Shown here: positions 1-9,106 of the stretch, piece by piece
How positions within the stretch are numbered: position 1 is the first letter of the stretch
Layout: the number at the start of each line of letters is the position of its first letter
From: Gammaproteobacteria bacterium UBA4421
GTDB lineage: Bacteria; Pseudomonadota; Gammaproteobacteria; Pseudomonadales; Azotimanducaceae
Length of the DNA: 64,000 nt
NCBI GenBank assembly: GCA_002389675.1
Contig: DGQF01000028.1
Coordinates: 62,001-126,000, forward strand
Reading direction: 5' to 3'
The notes under the pieces: model-generated
The model's database searches: none
The model's input: the letters and a program-made list of their open reading frames with translations, nothing else
What the model was told of the DNA's origin: nothing
Position numbers and translations under genes: made by a program

Positions 1-1264
1 CGGCATTTTCTTCGCGCACACCTATGATTTCACCGACATTGGCGTTGATGGGCAAAGAACCGTTAAATTCAAATTTGTAGCCGCTCGGGCTGGTATTTAA
101 GGCAACGGTTTGATGGTGATTAAAAGGGGTGTGGGCCAATGTGCTGGTAGGCGCTTCGCCCAGTCCAAAGGCAACCTCTAAAAAAGGGTTGATTTCTCGC
201 CGTAAAAACTTGGCGGTGTTTGAGATCTGGTTTTCAAATAAGGTGCCGCCAGAAAGATAATAGTGTGTCGCTTCCAGACCAAACGCAATATGCACCGGCA
301 GCTGGGTTTGCGAACGGGTGAAATGACGAGGTTGCATGATACTCCAAGCTTCCATCAAGTGGCGCAGCAAAGGTGTTGTAATACCCTTTGATATGCTTAT
401 TTGCGTGCTGTTATTGTCAAGGCAGGCATCTAGTTCCTGAATGAGTAGGTTGGTCTGCAGTGCTCTGGGATCCGTTAGATTTTGAGCCAGCTGTTTATAC
501 TGAGGCCCTGCGTTGCTCCGCAGGTCCACGATAAAACAAGCGCCGCGAGTGTCTCGTGTCAGACTTGCGTGAAACGCCCAGGTTTCGAAGCTATTGAACA
601 TCAATGCAAGCTGGGTATGACTCAACTGATTGGGCTTGCAGGTCGCTAACAACAATGCCCGTAAATAACACCCTTGGATATCCAGTTTGAGGGATTGGTG
701 GTTTTCATCGTCGGGGAAAGTAAAGCGTTTGAGTTTTAGCTCTTCAGCTAAACGAAACAGCTCGTTGAAATCCCGCCAAAAATCTACGGGTGGGCTCGCG
801 TAGAATTGTAGGCTGCGCAATAAAATACGAGAGAGATCTGAAATGAGCCTATGCAGTGCTGCAGGAAGGGTTAAGGAATCCGCAGAGGGGTTCTTTGCAA
901 ACGAATCGATTGCACTTAACGCGACGGCTTTATAGCCGTTAGTAAGACTTAACAGCAGGTGTCTGGCTTGATTGCTGCGTTCGGATCGATATTGGGATGC
1001 CGCGTTGCGGTCGAGGCGCGAGCAGGTGTAGTGGACCAAAGGCCTGATGGCTTCTAAAAAAGCGAACTTTTCTGCGGCCGGCGCAATAAGCTGCGCAAGT
1101 TCAGCAGTTGCCCGTTTGAGCTGTATTTCGTTTTCGGCCGCATTAACCAGCGGTAAGTTTGTGGCCCACTCAGTAATGGCAGCCGCGTTGGGCTGGGCAA
1201 AACTCAACTCACGGAGTTGCGGGGGCGTCTCTTCCAAGCAGGTGTCAATCATGCGGACCAGCAT
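1..1264 (-). CDS. PilZ-like (putative cyclic-di-GMP-binding) protein, 3' end cut by window
   Basis: The frame is open from the ATG at 1264 to the window edge, so about 421 codons are visible and the C-terminus is missing. A second possible start is the ATG at 1252; neither has a strong ribosome binding site. The N-terminus carries a W-x-x-x-LP-x-x-N pattern (EWATNLPLVN), the middle is leucine-rich and probably helical, and the last visible part (NTSPSGYKFEF, then GEIIGVREE) resembles the N-S-x-G-G-Y / VGE pattern of PilZ-like ends in gammaproteobacterial proteins that databases often label molecular chaperone or c-di-GMP-binding. It follows epmB on the same strand with about 30 bp between them, so the two may be cotranscribed. 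The family assignment is from memory of the pattern; the function is inference. Confidence 0.6.
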   Translation of the reverse strand, partial: MLVRMIDTCLEETPPQLRELSFAQPNAAAITEWATNLPLVNAAENEIQLKRATAELAQLIAPAAEKFAFLEAIRPLVHYTCSRLDRNAASQYRSERSNQARHLLLSLTNGYKAVALSAIDSFAKNPSADSLTLPAALHRLISDLSRILLRSLQFYASPPVDFWRDFNELFRLAEELKLKRFTFPDDENHQSLKLDIQGCYLRALLLATCKPNQLSHTQLALMFNSFETWAFHASLTRDTRGACFIVDLRSNAGPQYKQLAQNLTDPRALQTNLLIQELDACLDNNSTQISISKGITTPLLRHLMEAWSIMQPRHFTRSQTQLPVHIAFGLEATHYYLSGGTLFENQISNTAKFLRREINPFLEVAFGLGEAPTSTLAHTPFNHHQTVALNTSPSGYKFEFNGSLPINANVGEIIGVREENA

Positions 1265-1294
1265 ACGCCAATTGGAGCCGCATAATGCGACGAT

Positions 1295-2308
1295 CTATGC
1301 TTCATGAGTGATTGAAATTAATTGCGTTTTGGCGGCTTTGCCGGGAACCTCGCGCACCATTTTGGGGAGTAGGTAGCCAGGTAAGCTCGCCTGCATGTCT
1401 TGGTAAATTTCGGTGGCTTGGCGGTCGGCCACAAAAAAATGATGCGTGCCGGCCACCTTGTCAGGCATATGTAAATAATAGGGTAGGACGCCTTGGTCAA
1501 ATAATTTTTCTGCCAAAGTGCATTGAACACTCGCGTGATCGTTCACCCCTTTGAGCAGCACTGATTGGTTGAGCAGAGTGACCCCGGCCGCTTTGAGTAC
1601 ATTAAATGCTCTATGGGTGTTGGCGTCGAGCTCGTTGGCATGATTCGCGTGCACCACCATGATGGTGGGTAGGTGGCTGTTCTTGAATGTTGCCAACAAC
1701 TCGGTGGTCATGCGTTGTGGCAGTACAATAGGTAGTCGTGAATGGATGCGGATTCGTTTGAGATGGCCCACGACTGCAAGTTGTCCATAGAGCTTAGCTA
1801 GGGCGGCATCGCTTAACAGCATCGGGTCGCCCCCTGAGAGAATAATCTCCGTCAGCGTTGTGTCTTTGATTATGGCCTCTATGACGTCTTTAGCGACTGC
1901 GGGGCGGTGCTGGTCGTAAGGGAAATGTCGGCGGAAGCAGTATCGGCAATTAATTGCGCAGGCTGGGGTGGTTACCAGTAGCGCGCGATGTGCATATTTT
2001 TTGAGTAAAGCGGGCGTTGGGTTGAAGGTGTCGGTGGTTTCATTTAACGGATCTCTGATAAATCCCGCGGCCTCCTCTGCCTCCTCTGGGGTGGCCAGCA
2101 CCTGTTTTAAGATTGGATCTTCAGCATCTCCGGATCTAATTTTGGCGGCAAACCCGCGGGGCACCAGAACCGGAAAATCGTCCGGCCTGTAGGCTGAGTC
2201 GCAGGCCAGGCCGGCTGTTTTGAGCAGGGAGCGGCTGCTGCGAATGGCGAGTTTTAGCTCACTCTGCCAAAGGTCGGACTCCCAAGGAGATGCAATCGGG
2301 GTTATCAT
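1295..2308 (-). CDS. epmB: EF-P beta-lysylation protein EpmB (lysine 2,3-aminomutase family)
   Basis: A 337-residue radical SAM enzyme of the KamA family. It turns (S)-alpha-lysine into (R)-beta-lysine, which EpmA attaches to elongation factor P. The radical SAM cluster motif CAINCRYC lies at residues 117-124 (Cys117, Cys121, Cys124), followed by FRRHFPY typical of the family, and the glycine-rich SGGDP motif is further on. Length matches bacterial EpmB (about 340), well short of catabolic lysine aminomutases. It is divergent from efp with only 29 bp between the start codons, and epmA follows efp, so substrate and both modification enzymes sit together. That context favours EpmB over a catabolic aminomutase. 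Confidence 0.95.
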   Translation of the reverse strand: MITPIASPWESDLWQSELKLAIRSSRSLLKTAGLACDSAYRPDDFPVLVPRGFAAKIRSGDAEDPILKQVLATPEEAEEAAGFIRDPLNETTDTFNPTPALLKKYAHRALLVTTPACAINCRYCFRRHFPYDQHRPAVAKDVIEAIIKDTTLTEIILSGGDPMLLSDAALAKLYGQLAVVGHLKRIRIHSRLPIVLPQRMTTELLATFKNSHLPTIMVVHANHANELDANTHRAFNVLKAAGVTLLNQSVLLKGVNDHASVQCTLAEKLFDQGVLPYYLHMPDKVAGTHHFFVADRQATEIYQDMQASLPGYLLPKMVREVPGKAAKTQLISITHEA

Positions 2309-2337
2309 TCGTGCCGCTCAAATGTGGATTGTGAATT

Positions 2338-2910
2338 ATGGCTAATTATTCTACCAATGAATTCAAGTCAGGTATGAAAGTCTTGCTGGAAGGTGACCCC
2401 TGCACAATTTTAGAGAATGAATTTGTCAAACCCGGCAAGGGTCAGGCATTCAGTCGGGTTAAATTCCGAAATCTGAAATCGGGTCGTGTATGGGAACGCA
2501 CCTTCAAATCTGGTGAGTCGATTGAGGCCGCCGATGTCATGGATCTTGACATGGAGTATTTGTACAGTGACGGTGAATTTTGGCATTTCATGCGCACGGA
2601 CGGGAGTTTTGAACAGTTTGCTGCTTCTGAAGCTGCGGTGGGCGAGGCGGTGCAGTGGTTGAAAGAGCAGGATGTTTGTCAGGTTACTCTGTGGAATGAG
2701 GATCCCATCGCTGTGACCACACCGAACTTTGTGGAATTAGAAGTCATCGATACGGATCCAGGGTTAAAAGGGGATACAGCCAACGGCGGTACAAAGCCGG
2801 CGACGCTCTCCACAGGCGCAACGATTAAGGGGGTTCCATTGTTTGTGAATATTGGCGACGTCCTGAAGATTGACACCCGCACGGGTGTTTATGTGAGTCG
2901 CGCAAAATAG
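2338..2910 (+). CDS. efp: Elongation factor P
   Basis: A 190-residue EF-P, the usual length, with the KOW-like N-terminal domain and two OB domains. EF-P binds ribosomes stalled on polyproline stretches between the P and E sites and promotes peptide bond formation. The modification loop VKPGKGQAF places the lysine to be beta-lysylated at residue 34, as in Escherichia coli. The neighbouring epmB and epmA supply that modification, so a lysine rather than an arginine here is consistent (arginine would go with EarP rhamnosylation). The start is the ATG at 2338; the upstream 29 bp hold no strong Shine-Dalgarno sequence. Confidence 0.97.
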   Translation: MANYSTNEFKSGMKVLLEGDPCTILENEFVKPGKGQAFSRVKFRNLKSGRVWERTFKSGESIEAADVMDLDMEYLYSDGEFWHFMRTDGSFEQFAASEAAVGEAVQWLKEQDVCQVTLWNEDPIAVTTPNFVELEVIDTDPGLKGDTANGGTKPATLSTGATIKGVPLFVNIGDVLKIDTRTGVYVSRAK

Positions 2911-2920
2911 CTGTGTATCG

Positions 2921-3766
2921 ATGATGAGCTCTTGGCAACCATCTGCGTCGTTGCGGGCTCTGCAAGCCCGGGCAGAGGGCCTGGCTCAAATACGCGCTTT
3001 TTTTGCCCAGCGTGGTGTCTTGGAAGTGCAGACCCCGGTGCTCGGCAGCCAAACGGTCACAGACCCGAATGTTGAGAGTATTCCGGTGCCCGGTTATGGT
3101 TTTTTACAGACCTCACCGGAGTATTTCATGAAGCGGCTGTTAGTAGCAGATTGCGGTGATTGCTACCAAATGGGCCCCGCTTTTCGGCACGAAGAAAATG
3201 GGCGGCTGCATAATACGGAATTCACCTTATTAGAGTGGTATCGGTTGGGGTTTGATGATCGCCAGCTCATGGATGAGGTTGCCCAGTTGTGTGATCTTGT
3301 ATTGGGCCGAGCATCCTACCAAAGACTGACTTACGCGGATCTGGTCGGCGGTGACCTAGCGCTGCCTGCAGAGGAACTTGATCTTAAGTTCATGCTGGCC
3401 TGTGAAGCGCTGCCGGACGGCCGATTTTTCATCACCGATTATCCTGCTGAGCAAGCGGCATTGGCGCGCATCCGTCCAGAGGGTGAGGCAGTTGCAGCCC
3501 GCTTTGAACTTGTGATTGATCGAATTGAGGTGGCTAACGGTTATTGGGAGCTTGCTGAAGCAGCGGAGCACCGTCGTCGTTTTGCGCAAGACCGATTGCA
3601 GCGTCAGCGGCAGGGGAAATCGCTACCGGATGTGGATCTTGAATTTCTCGCCGCATTGGATCACGGCTTGCCAGACTGTGCCGGAGTGGCGATTGGCGTC
3701 GATCGCCTGATGATGTTGGCCTATCAGGCCAGCACCATCGATGAGATGTTGGCGTTTAGGGGTTAG
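2921..3766 (+). CDS. epmA: EF-P--(R)-beta-lysine ligase EpmA, compact form
   Basis: A 281-residue paralogue of the class II lysyl-tRNA synthetase catalytic domain, lacking the anticodon-binding domain. It activates (R)-beta-lysine and attaches it to Lys34 of EF-P. Motif 2 is seen as FRHEENGRLHNTEFTLLEWY and motif 3 near the C-terminus as GVAIGVDRLMML. E. coli EpmA is about 325 residues; this one is roughly 45 shorter, and the missing part is the middle insert between LTYADL and the ITDYPAEQAAL segment. It starts 10 bp after efp at ATG 2921 (or 2924) and is almost certainly cotranscribed with it. Its last 11 bases overlap the 3' end of the convergent psd. Confidence 0.93.
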   Translation: MMSSWQPSASLRALQARAEGLAQIRAFFAQRGVLEVQTPVLGSQTVTDPNVESIPVPGYGFLQTSPEYFMKRLLVADCGDCYQMGPAFRHEENGRLHNTEFTLLEWYRLGFDDRQLMDEVAQLCDLVLGRASYQRLTYADLVGGDLALPAEELDLKFMLACEALPDGRFFITDYPAEQAALARIRPEGEAVAARFELVIDRIEVANGYWELAEAAEHRRRFAQDRLQRQRQGKSLPDVDLEFLAALDHGLPDCAGVAIGVDRLMMLAYQASTIDEMLAFRG

Positions 3767-4589
3767 GGGTGACGCTGCCAAGAGCTTGCCCCATTCTTAC
3801 AGTGTTCCCTGTTTTTATCGTCTGAGCTAATTCGACGGTGTTTGGCGGGAAGCAGCAGATCACCGTGGAGCCCAGTAAAAATTGTCCAATGCTGTCACCG
3901 CGCCCGTAGGACAGGTCATAATGCGTCAGAATCTCGCGTTGATAAGGGGATTGCGGTCCCTCCCAGTCGGTTGCGATGGATGCCACAATCATTGCGCCGA
4001 CTAAAATGATCAGCATGGGGCCAAAGGGAGTCTCGAAACGGCAAACTAGCCGTTCATTGCGTGCAAATAAGCCGGAAATGTTGTTTTCGGTGTGGCCATT
4101 TACTGAGAACAAGGCGCCCGGGATTGCCAGGGTGGCGTTAAGTCTGCCGGAAAAAGGCAGGTGAATACGGTGATAGTCTTTGGGTGCGAGGTAAATGGTG
4201 CAGAAGTCGCCACCATCAAACCCTTCTGCTAATACCCCTGCAAGACTGTTCAAGCTGTAGGTATGTCCTTTGGCCTGCAGGAGTTGCCCTTGCTCGATTC
4301 GCCCAGCCTGACTGACCTGGCCGTCGGCCGGGCAGGCCAGTAGTTCCTCACGGTCGACCATCGGTCGAGCATCTGGTGCTAACGTCCGGGTAAAAAAATC
4401 ATTGAAGCTCTTGTAGTCTGCTGGATCCGACCGTTGTGCTTCACTGAGATCAACTTTGTAGATTTTGCTGAATTGGTTGATTAGCAGAGATTTAAGGATC
4501 GGTGACTGGCTGCTCGCCACGTGCCCAGCAAGACGTGAAAGGGCGTGTTGTGGTGCCAGTTTTTGAAGGGTTGTAAAAATACTGCTCAT
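3756..4589 (-). CDS. psd: Phosphatidylserine decarboxylase proenzyme
   Basis: A 277-residue protein from the ATG at 4589 (an upstream in-frame start at 4655 would overlap rhdA and adds a non-conserved leader). It decarboxylates phosphatidylserine to phosphatidylethanolamine in the inner membrane. The self-cleavage motif LGST is at residues 239-242; the serine becomes the pyruvoyl group of the small alpha chain. Internal HRIHLP and the GxxxVGAMxVAS-like stretch also match the family. It lies 26 bp downstream of rhdA on the same strand, the order known from Pseudomonas (rhdA-psd), which suggests a two-gene unit. Confidence 0.96.
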   Translation of the reverse strand: MSSIFTTLQKLAPQHALSRLAGHVASSQSPILKSLLINQFSKIYKVDLSEAQRSDPADYKSFNDFFTRTLAPDARPMVDREELLACPADGQVSQAGRIEQGQLLQAKGHTYSLNSLAGVLAEGFDGGDFCTIYLAPKDYHRIHLPFSGRLNATLAIPGALFSVNGHTENNISGLFARNERLVCRFETPFGPMLIILVGAMIVASIATDWEGPQSPYQREILTHYDLSYGRGDSIGQFLLGSTVICCFPPNTVELAQTIKTGNTVRMGQALGSVTPNP

Positions 4590-4615
4590 CAGAGGTCCAG
4601 CTGTGGTGATGGGTG

Positions 4616-5431
4616 TTAAGGGCACTCGACCGGGGTATCTTGGCGATTGCCCCATTCAGACCAAGAGCCGTGATAGGCGCGGATGTCCATCCCAAGTAGG
4701 CGGCCCAGCATATAGGTGAGGGCTGAGCGGTGATGAGTTTGACAGTGCGTGATGACGGCTTTGCTCGGATCAATTCCGCGTTCGGCCATCAGCGTGGCGG
4801 GATTTTCGATTAATCGCAGTTGTCGACTTGGATCTTGAATGTCTAACCAATCGAGATTCACGGCGCCGGGAATATGCCCGGCGCGGGCCGAAGACTGTCT
4901 CAGGCCGTTGTACTCTTGGGCCGACCGCGCGTCCCAAATCTGTTGCTCGGGATCCTCTATGGCCGCGAGCACGTCGGGAATTTCGGCGATGGGGGCGGAA
5001 TCGATACGAATGTTGGGTTGGGTTAATGCTGGCGCAGCAGCAGTGCCGCCCACTAATGGCAAGCCTGCAGCGTGCCACGCGTGTAGTCCGCCATTGAGGT
5101 ATTGCCATCCATCGTGGCCGATGACGTCCAAAGTCCAAGCGAAACGGCCAGCCCAGCCGCCGCCTTCATCGTCATACAGCACATAATTTAGATCTGGCCG
5201 GTAGCCTATTCGGGCAAACAGCATTTGCAAATGGTCGCGGTCGGGTAAGCGCCCGGTCGCCGGCGGTATGCCGCAGACCAATTCTTGGGGCTCCACACCA
5301 ATCGCGCCTTGAATGTGTGCCTGCGAGAAGACCGCATTGCTGGTGACTTGAATCAGACATACGGTGTTGCTTTCCAGCATCTGTTGCAGGTCTTGTGGCT
5401 CCAGAATTGATACGCGCTTAGACAAGGTCAT
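4616..5431 (-). CDS. rhdA: Thiosulfate sulfurtransferase (rhodanese), RhdA type
   Basis: A 271-residue tandem-rhodanese protein. The ATG at 5431 is preceded by AAAGGGG, so it is preferred over an in-frame start at 5521 that would run into orn. The C-terminal domain carries the active loop CQTHHRS with the catalytic cysteine at residue 230, the same loop and position as Azotobacter RhdA; the N-terminal domain is the inactive copy. The enzyme moves sulfane sulfur from thiosulfate to an acceptor such as cyanide or a thiol; the in vivo role is not fixed (sulfur donor for Fe-S assembly or redox protection). It is divergent from orn and followed by psd. Confidence 0.93.
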   Translation of the reverse strand: MTLSKRVSILEPQDLQQMLESNTVCLIQVTSNAVFSQAHIQGAIGVEPQELVCGIPPATGRLPDRDHLQMLFARIGYRPDLNYVLYDDEGGGWAGRFAWTLDVIGHDGWQYLNGGLHAWHAAGLPLVGGTAAAPALTQPNIRIDSAPIAEIPDVLAAIEDPEQQIWDARSAQEYNGLRQSSARAGHIPGAVNLDWLDIQDPSRQLRLIENPATLMAERGIDPSKAVITHCQTHHRSALTYMLGRLLGMDIRAYHGSWSEWGNRQDTPVECP

Positions 5432-5511
5432 GTAAAACCCCTTTATCCTAGTGTGGCGGGAGGGCATATTAGCCCAATCGTATAAATTTGTAGCGAAAAA
5501 AGGAGAGAAAC

Positions 5512-6051
5512 TTGGGCGCACATTTGGTTTGGATGGATTTAGAGATGACCGGGCTGGATCCGCAAGTCGAACGCATCATTGAGATTGCAACCATCGTAAC
5601 CGACAGCAATTTAAATACCATTGCCGAAGGACCTGTGCTTGCGGTGAAACAACCCCAAGCGCTACTTGAAGCCATGGATAGTTGGAACCAAACACATCAT
5701 AAAGCTTCCGGTTTGTTGGATCGAATTGATCGTGAAGGCGTGACCGAAACCGAAGCTCAAGCGTTGACCTTGCGTTTTCTTGAGCAACACGTCGGTGAAG
5801 GTGAAGCGCCTTTGTGCGGAAATACGATTTGGCAGGACCGGCGGTTTTTATCGCGTTATATGTCCACACTTGAACGGTATATGCATTACCGAATGGTAGA
5901 TGTCAGCAGTGTTAAAGAATTGGCTAAACGCTGGCGGCCTGACATTGCTCATGGATTCGTCAAAAAGAATGAACATACCGCATTGGCGGATATTCGGGAG
6001 TCTATCGGTGAACTCAAATATTATCGTGAGCACTTCTTTAAAATGGATTAG
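5512..6051 (+). CDS. orn: Oligoribonuclease
   Basis: A 179-residue DEDDh 3'-5' exoribonuclease that degrades 2- to 5-nt RNAs and pGpG, and so completes RNA and c-di-GMP turnover. The first acidic pair is in WMDLEMTGLD (Asp9, Glu11), and the late motif KNEHTALADIRESI carries the catalytic His and Asp. The start is a TTG at 5512, fixed by the strong AAGGAGA about seven bases upstream and by the conserved N-terminus beginning just after it. It is divergent from rhdA, with about 80 bp between them, and its stop overlaps that of queG by 4 bp. Confidence 0.96.
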   Translation: MGAHLVWMDLEMTGLDPQVERIIEIATIVTDSNLNTIAEGPVLAVKQPQALLEAMDSWNQTHHKASGLLDRIDREGVTETEAQALTLRFLEQHVGEGEAPLCGNTIWQDRRFLSRYMSTLERYMHYRMVDVSSVKELAKRWRPDIAHGFVKKNEHTALADIRESIGELKYYREHFFKMD

Positions 6052-7097
6052 GGCATTTTTTTTGCTAATTGGGTCAGCGCCCAACGGATGTGTTCTGCCA
6101 CCAAGGGTGAACACGTTGTTAGGCGTGCCCGCAACTGTTCGTTGGCTGATGTGCTGTACGGGCCGTTGCCGATGGCCACAGCTAAGTTTCTTTGCCACTG
6201 TTCATAGTTGACCCTGCGCATTGCGGAGCCTTCGGTGAGCTTGAGAAACTCCGCTTCGCTGAGCGCAAATAGCGATAGCAAACTACTGTTGTCGAGTCCG
6301 TGTCGAGGTTGGAAGTCCGGCTCGTCAGAGGTGGGCGCCTCGCGGTTCCAAGGACAATACAGTTGGCAATCGTCGCAACCGTAGATGCGATTGCCAATCG
6401 GTGCTCGCAGTGGCTCAGGTATGGCACCGCGATGTTCAATGGTTAGATACGATATACATCGGCGAGCGTCGAGAATTTTAGGCCCCACGATGGCATCAGT
6501 TGGGCAAACGGTCATACAGGCTGTGCATTTCCCGCAGTGCTCCTCGGTGGTGGCTGGGTCGCATTCAAAAGGGGCGTTGGTATAAATTTCGCCGATAAAA
6601 AACCAAGAGCCTGCGTGTTTGTTGAGAATTAGTGAGTGCTTACCAACCCAGCCTAGCCCGGCTTTATGGGCTAACGCCTTTTCTAGAACAGGTGCGGTAT
6701 CGGTAAAGGCCCGGAATTTATGTTCGGGTAGTGCGGCGTTGATTTGTTTGGCAAGCTTCGCGAGGCGGCGCCTAAGTACCTTGTGGTAGTCTCGGCCTAG
6801 CGCATACCGTGATATGTAGGCTGTGTCTGACCGATCCAGTATTTCCAGGGGTTGGGTCCCGGCAGGCAGATAGTCCATGCGCGCGGAGATCACGCGACAG
6901 GTCTTCGGTTCAAGTAGACTGGGATCCAATCGTTTTTCAAGATTGCGGTTTAGGTAGCCCATTTCCCCAGCAAATCCAGCCTTTAACCATGCCTGCACAT
7001 GCGGTTTGTGGTCACTGAGATTGATGTCGGTGATGCCAATTTCTTGAAAGCCTAAGCTCTTTGCCCATTGGTCTAATGTTGCTCGATCTGGGAACAT
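6048..7097 (-). CDS. queG: Epoxyqueuosine reductase QueG
   Basis: A 349-residue cobalamin- and iron-sulfur-dependent enzyme that reduces epoxyqueuosine to queuosine at position 34 of tRNAs with GUN anticodons. Two [4Fe-4S] motifs are visible: CGKCTACMTVCP and, after DARRCISYLTIEHRG, the second CDDCQLYCPWNR. The ISYLTIEHRG block is a signature of the family. The ATG at 7097 is chosen over a TTG six codons upstream. It lies back to back with nnr, and in many gammaproteobacteria queG sits beside the nnr-tsaE-amiB-mutL cluster, as here. Confidence 0.96.
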   Translation of the reverse strand: MFPDRATLDQWAKSLGFQEIGITDINLSDHKPHVQAWLKAGFAGEMGYLNRNLEKRLDPSLLEPKTCRVISARMDYLPAGTQPLEILDRSDTAYISRYALGRDYHKVLRRRLAKLAKQINAALPEHKFRAFTDTAPVLEKALAHKAGLGWVGKHSLILNKHAGSWFFIGEIYTNAPFECDPATTEEHCGKCTACMTVCPTDAIVGPKILDARRCISYLTIEHRGAIPEPLRAPIGNRIYGCDDCQLYCPWNREAPTSDEPDFQPRHGLDNSSLLSLFALSEAEFLKLTEGSAMRRVNYEQWQRNLAVAIGNGPYSTSANEQLRARLTTCSPLVAEHIRWALTQLAKKMP

Positions 7098-7161
7098 GAA
7101 ATCGTCTTTGCGCAAACAGTGGCATAGTATAGGGCGTTAAAGTTCACTGCGATGCGATTTT

Positions 7162-8688
7162 ATGAACCCTGCAGACAATCTGTTGTTTGGTGCCGCTGCC
7201 AGTCGAAAAATTGACGTTGATGCGCAAGCGCATTTGGGCATCACCGGATTTGCACTCATGGAGCGGGCTGCGGCCGCTATATTTTCAAGTGTGTTGCGCC
7301 GTTTTCCGGGTGTTCGCGGGCTGACGCTATTTTGTGGCAAAGGCAATAATGCCGGCGATGCTTATCTTGTGGCTCAATTAGCCCGCACATTTGGCTTGCA
7401 TACTCAAGTATTGGCGCTTGTTCCGCCTGAAGAATTGGATGGCGATGCACTTCGCGCTTATCAGTTTGCGCGACAAGCCGGAGTGCTGGTGGAGGCTGCG
7501 GGCGATCAGCCGTTCACCGGTGACGTGATTGTCGACGGGCTGTTGGGTACGGGGCTTCGAGGCGCGCCACGTGCCCCTTTTGCAGAGATAATCGGACGGA
7601 TCAATAACGCCCGCTTGCCGGTCGTGAGCGTGGACACCCCCAGTGGTGTAGATGCCGACACAGGCACGGTAGTTGATATTGCGGTAAAGGCTGATGTGAC
7701 GGTTTCCTTAATCACTCGCAAAATCGGACTTTATACCGGGCAGGGTATTGATTATGCCGGTGAGCGTGAATGGGTTGATCTGGGGGTGCCTTATCAGGCG
7801 TATGGCACTGCGGGTGTGCCGCGGTTATTTTATGAGGCACTCAGGTTGCCTCTATTACAGGCTAATACCTACAAGCATCGGCAGGGCCACGTGGTGGTTA
7901 TCGGTGGGGATTTGACGATGCCCGGTGCTGTCGCGATGGCAGCACACGCGTGCTTGCGCGTGGGCGCCGGTTTGGTGAGTGCACTCACCAGGCCCGAACA
8001 CGTCACAGCGCTTGTCACCCGCACTCCGGAGGTGATGGTGCAAGGATTTTCTGTGGCCATGCAGGCACCTGCCTTGGAACTGATCAAGCGGGCGAACATG
8101 TTGGTGCTTGGGCCAGGTTTGGGCCGCGGTAATTGGGGGCAAGCGTTGTACGCCTGTGCGCAGGCGAGCGACAAGCCCACACTCTTGGATGCGGACGGGC
8201 TTTACTGGCTGGCCCAATCGGGCCGATGGCAAGGGGGCCCGCTTGTGATCACACCACATATTGCAGAGGCTGCACGCTTACTAGATACCACCGTTGAGCA
8301 CATTCAGAGTGATCGATTAGGCGCTGCACAGGCTCTGGCGGAACGCTTTGCGTGCGCTGGAGTGTTAAAGGGAGCGGGTTCAGTTGTGTTTGATTCAAGC
8401 GGGGCTCATCTGAGCATATGCGCACATGGGAATCCGGGTATGGCCACTGCTGGGATGGGGGATGTCCTGAGTGGCGTGGTTGGCGGCTTGGCGGCTCAAG
8501 CCTTGAATCAAATGCCCGCTCAGATTTATAGCGCGCTCAGGTTTGGCGTGGCGCTTCATAGCGCCACAGCTGACAAGGCGGCGCGGCTTGTGGGTATGCG
8601 TAGTTTGATGGCGACAGATGTCATATCCGAATTGCCGCAGCTTTTGTTAGAATATGAGGGTGCAGAAAATACGACACAATTTACCTGA
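7162..8688 (+). CDS. nnr: Bifunctional NAD(P)H-hydrate epimerase / ADP-dependent NAD(P)H-hydrate dehydratase
   Basis: A 508-residue metabolite-repair enzyme. The N-terminal YjeF_N domain (about residues 1-220; FCGKGNNAGDAY and the DGLLGTGLRG motif) epimerises R- and S-forms of damaged NAD(P)H hydrate. The C-terminal ribokinase-like domain (about 225-500; GPGLGRG, and HGNPGMATAGMGDVLSG near the end) dehydrates the S-form using ADP. It opens a co-directional run with tsaE, amiB, mutL, miaA and hfq, and overlaps the start of tsaE by some 30 bp. Length and order are normal for the family. Confidence 0.95.
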   Translation: MNPADNLLFGAAASRKIDVDAQAHLGITGFALMERAAAAIFSSVLRRFPGVRGLTLFCGKGNNAGDAYLVAQLARTFGLHTQVLALVPPEELDGDALRAYQFARQAGVLVEAAGDQPFTGDVIVDGLLGTGLRGAPRAPFAEIIGRINNARLPVVSVDTPSGVDADTGTVVDIAVKADVTVSLITRKIGLYTGQGIDYAGEREWVDLGVPYQAYGTAGVPRLFYEALRLPLLQANTYKHRQGHVVVIGGDLTMPGAVAMAAHACLRVGAGLVSALTRPEHVTALVTRTPEVMVQGFSVAMQAPALELIKRANMLVLGPGLGRGNWGQALYACAQASDKPTLLDADGLYWLAQSGRWQGGPLVITPHIAEAARLLDTTVEHIQSDRLGAAQALAERFACAGVLKGAGSVVFDSSGAHLSICAHGNPGMATAGMGDVLSGVVGGLAAQALNQMPAQIYSALRFGVALHSATADKAARLVGMRSLMATDVISELPQLLLEYEGAENTTQFT

Positions 8689-9106
8689 CGAACAGGCGAC
8701 AATTACATTTGGCGCTGAACTTGCAGCCCAACTGATCCAACGCTACCGCGGTCGCGCTGTGGTGTTCTTAGCGGGTCAACTGGGGGCCGGAAAAACCACT
8801 TTAGTGCGGGGTTTGCTTGCCGGTTTGGGTCATTCAGGGGCCGTTAAAAGCCCTACCTATACGCTGTTAGAACCGTATAGCCTGGGTGATCATGAAGTCT
8901 ATCATTTTGACTTATATCGGGTGAACGACCCTCAAGAGCTCGAATTTGTTGGTTTTGACGAGATAGTGGATGGACCAGGAATGAAAATGTTTGAGTGGGC
9001 GGAAAAAGCAGCGGACTGGTTACCTGCGCCTGATGTCAGCATAGCGCTTGAGGTCAATACACAAAGCCATCCGGTTTCGCGTGATGTGGTGGTTGTTTTT
9101 GACTAA
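8654..9106 (+). CDS. tsaE: tRNA threonylcarbamoyladenosine biosynthesis ATPase TsaE
   Basis: A 150-residue P-loop ATPase that works with TsaB and TsaD to make t6A37 on ANN-decoding tRNAs. The Walker A motif GQLGAGKTT lies near residue 45, followed by SPTYTLLEPY and YHFDLYRV, both conserved in TsaE. The start is taken as ATG 8654; a GTG at 8660 is an alternative and neither has a strong ribosome binding site. It overlaps the end of nnr and the start of amiB, so translation is probably coupled. Confidence 0.94.
   Translation: MRVQKIRHNLPDEQATITFGAELAAQLIQRYRGRAVVFLAGQLGAGKTTLVRGLLAGLGHSGAVKSPTYTLLEPYSLGDHEVYHFDLYRVNDPQELEFVGFDEIVDGPGMKMFEWAEKAADWLPAPDVSIALEVNTQSHPVSRDVVVVFD

Noticed and set aside
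1047..1307. 86-codon plus-strand frame
   Set aside because: It is antisense to the long minus-strand PilZ-like frame, which is open through the whole interval and shows protein-family patterns.
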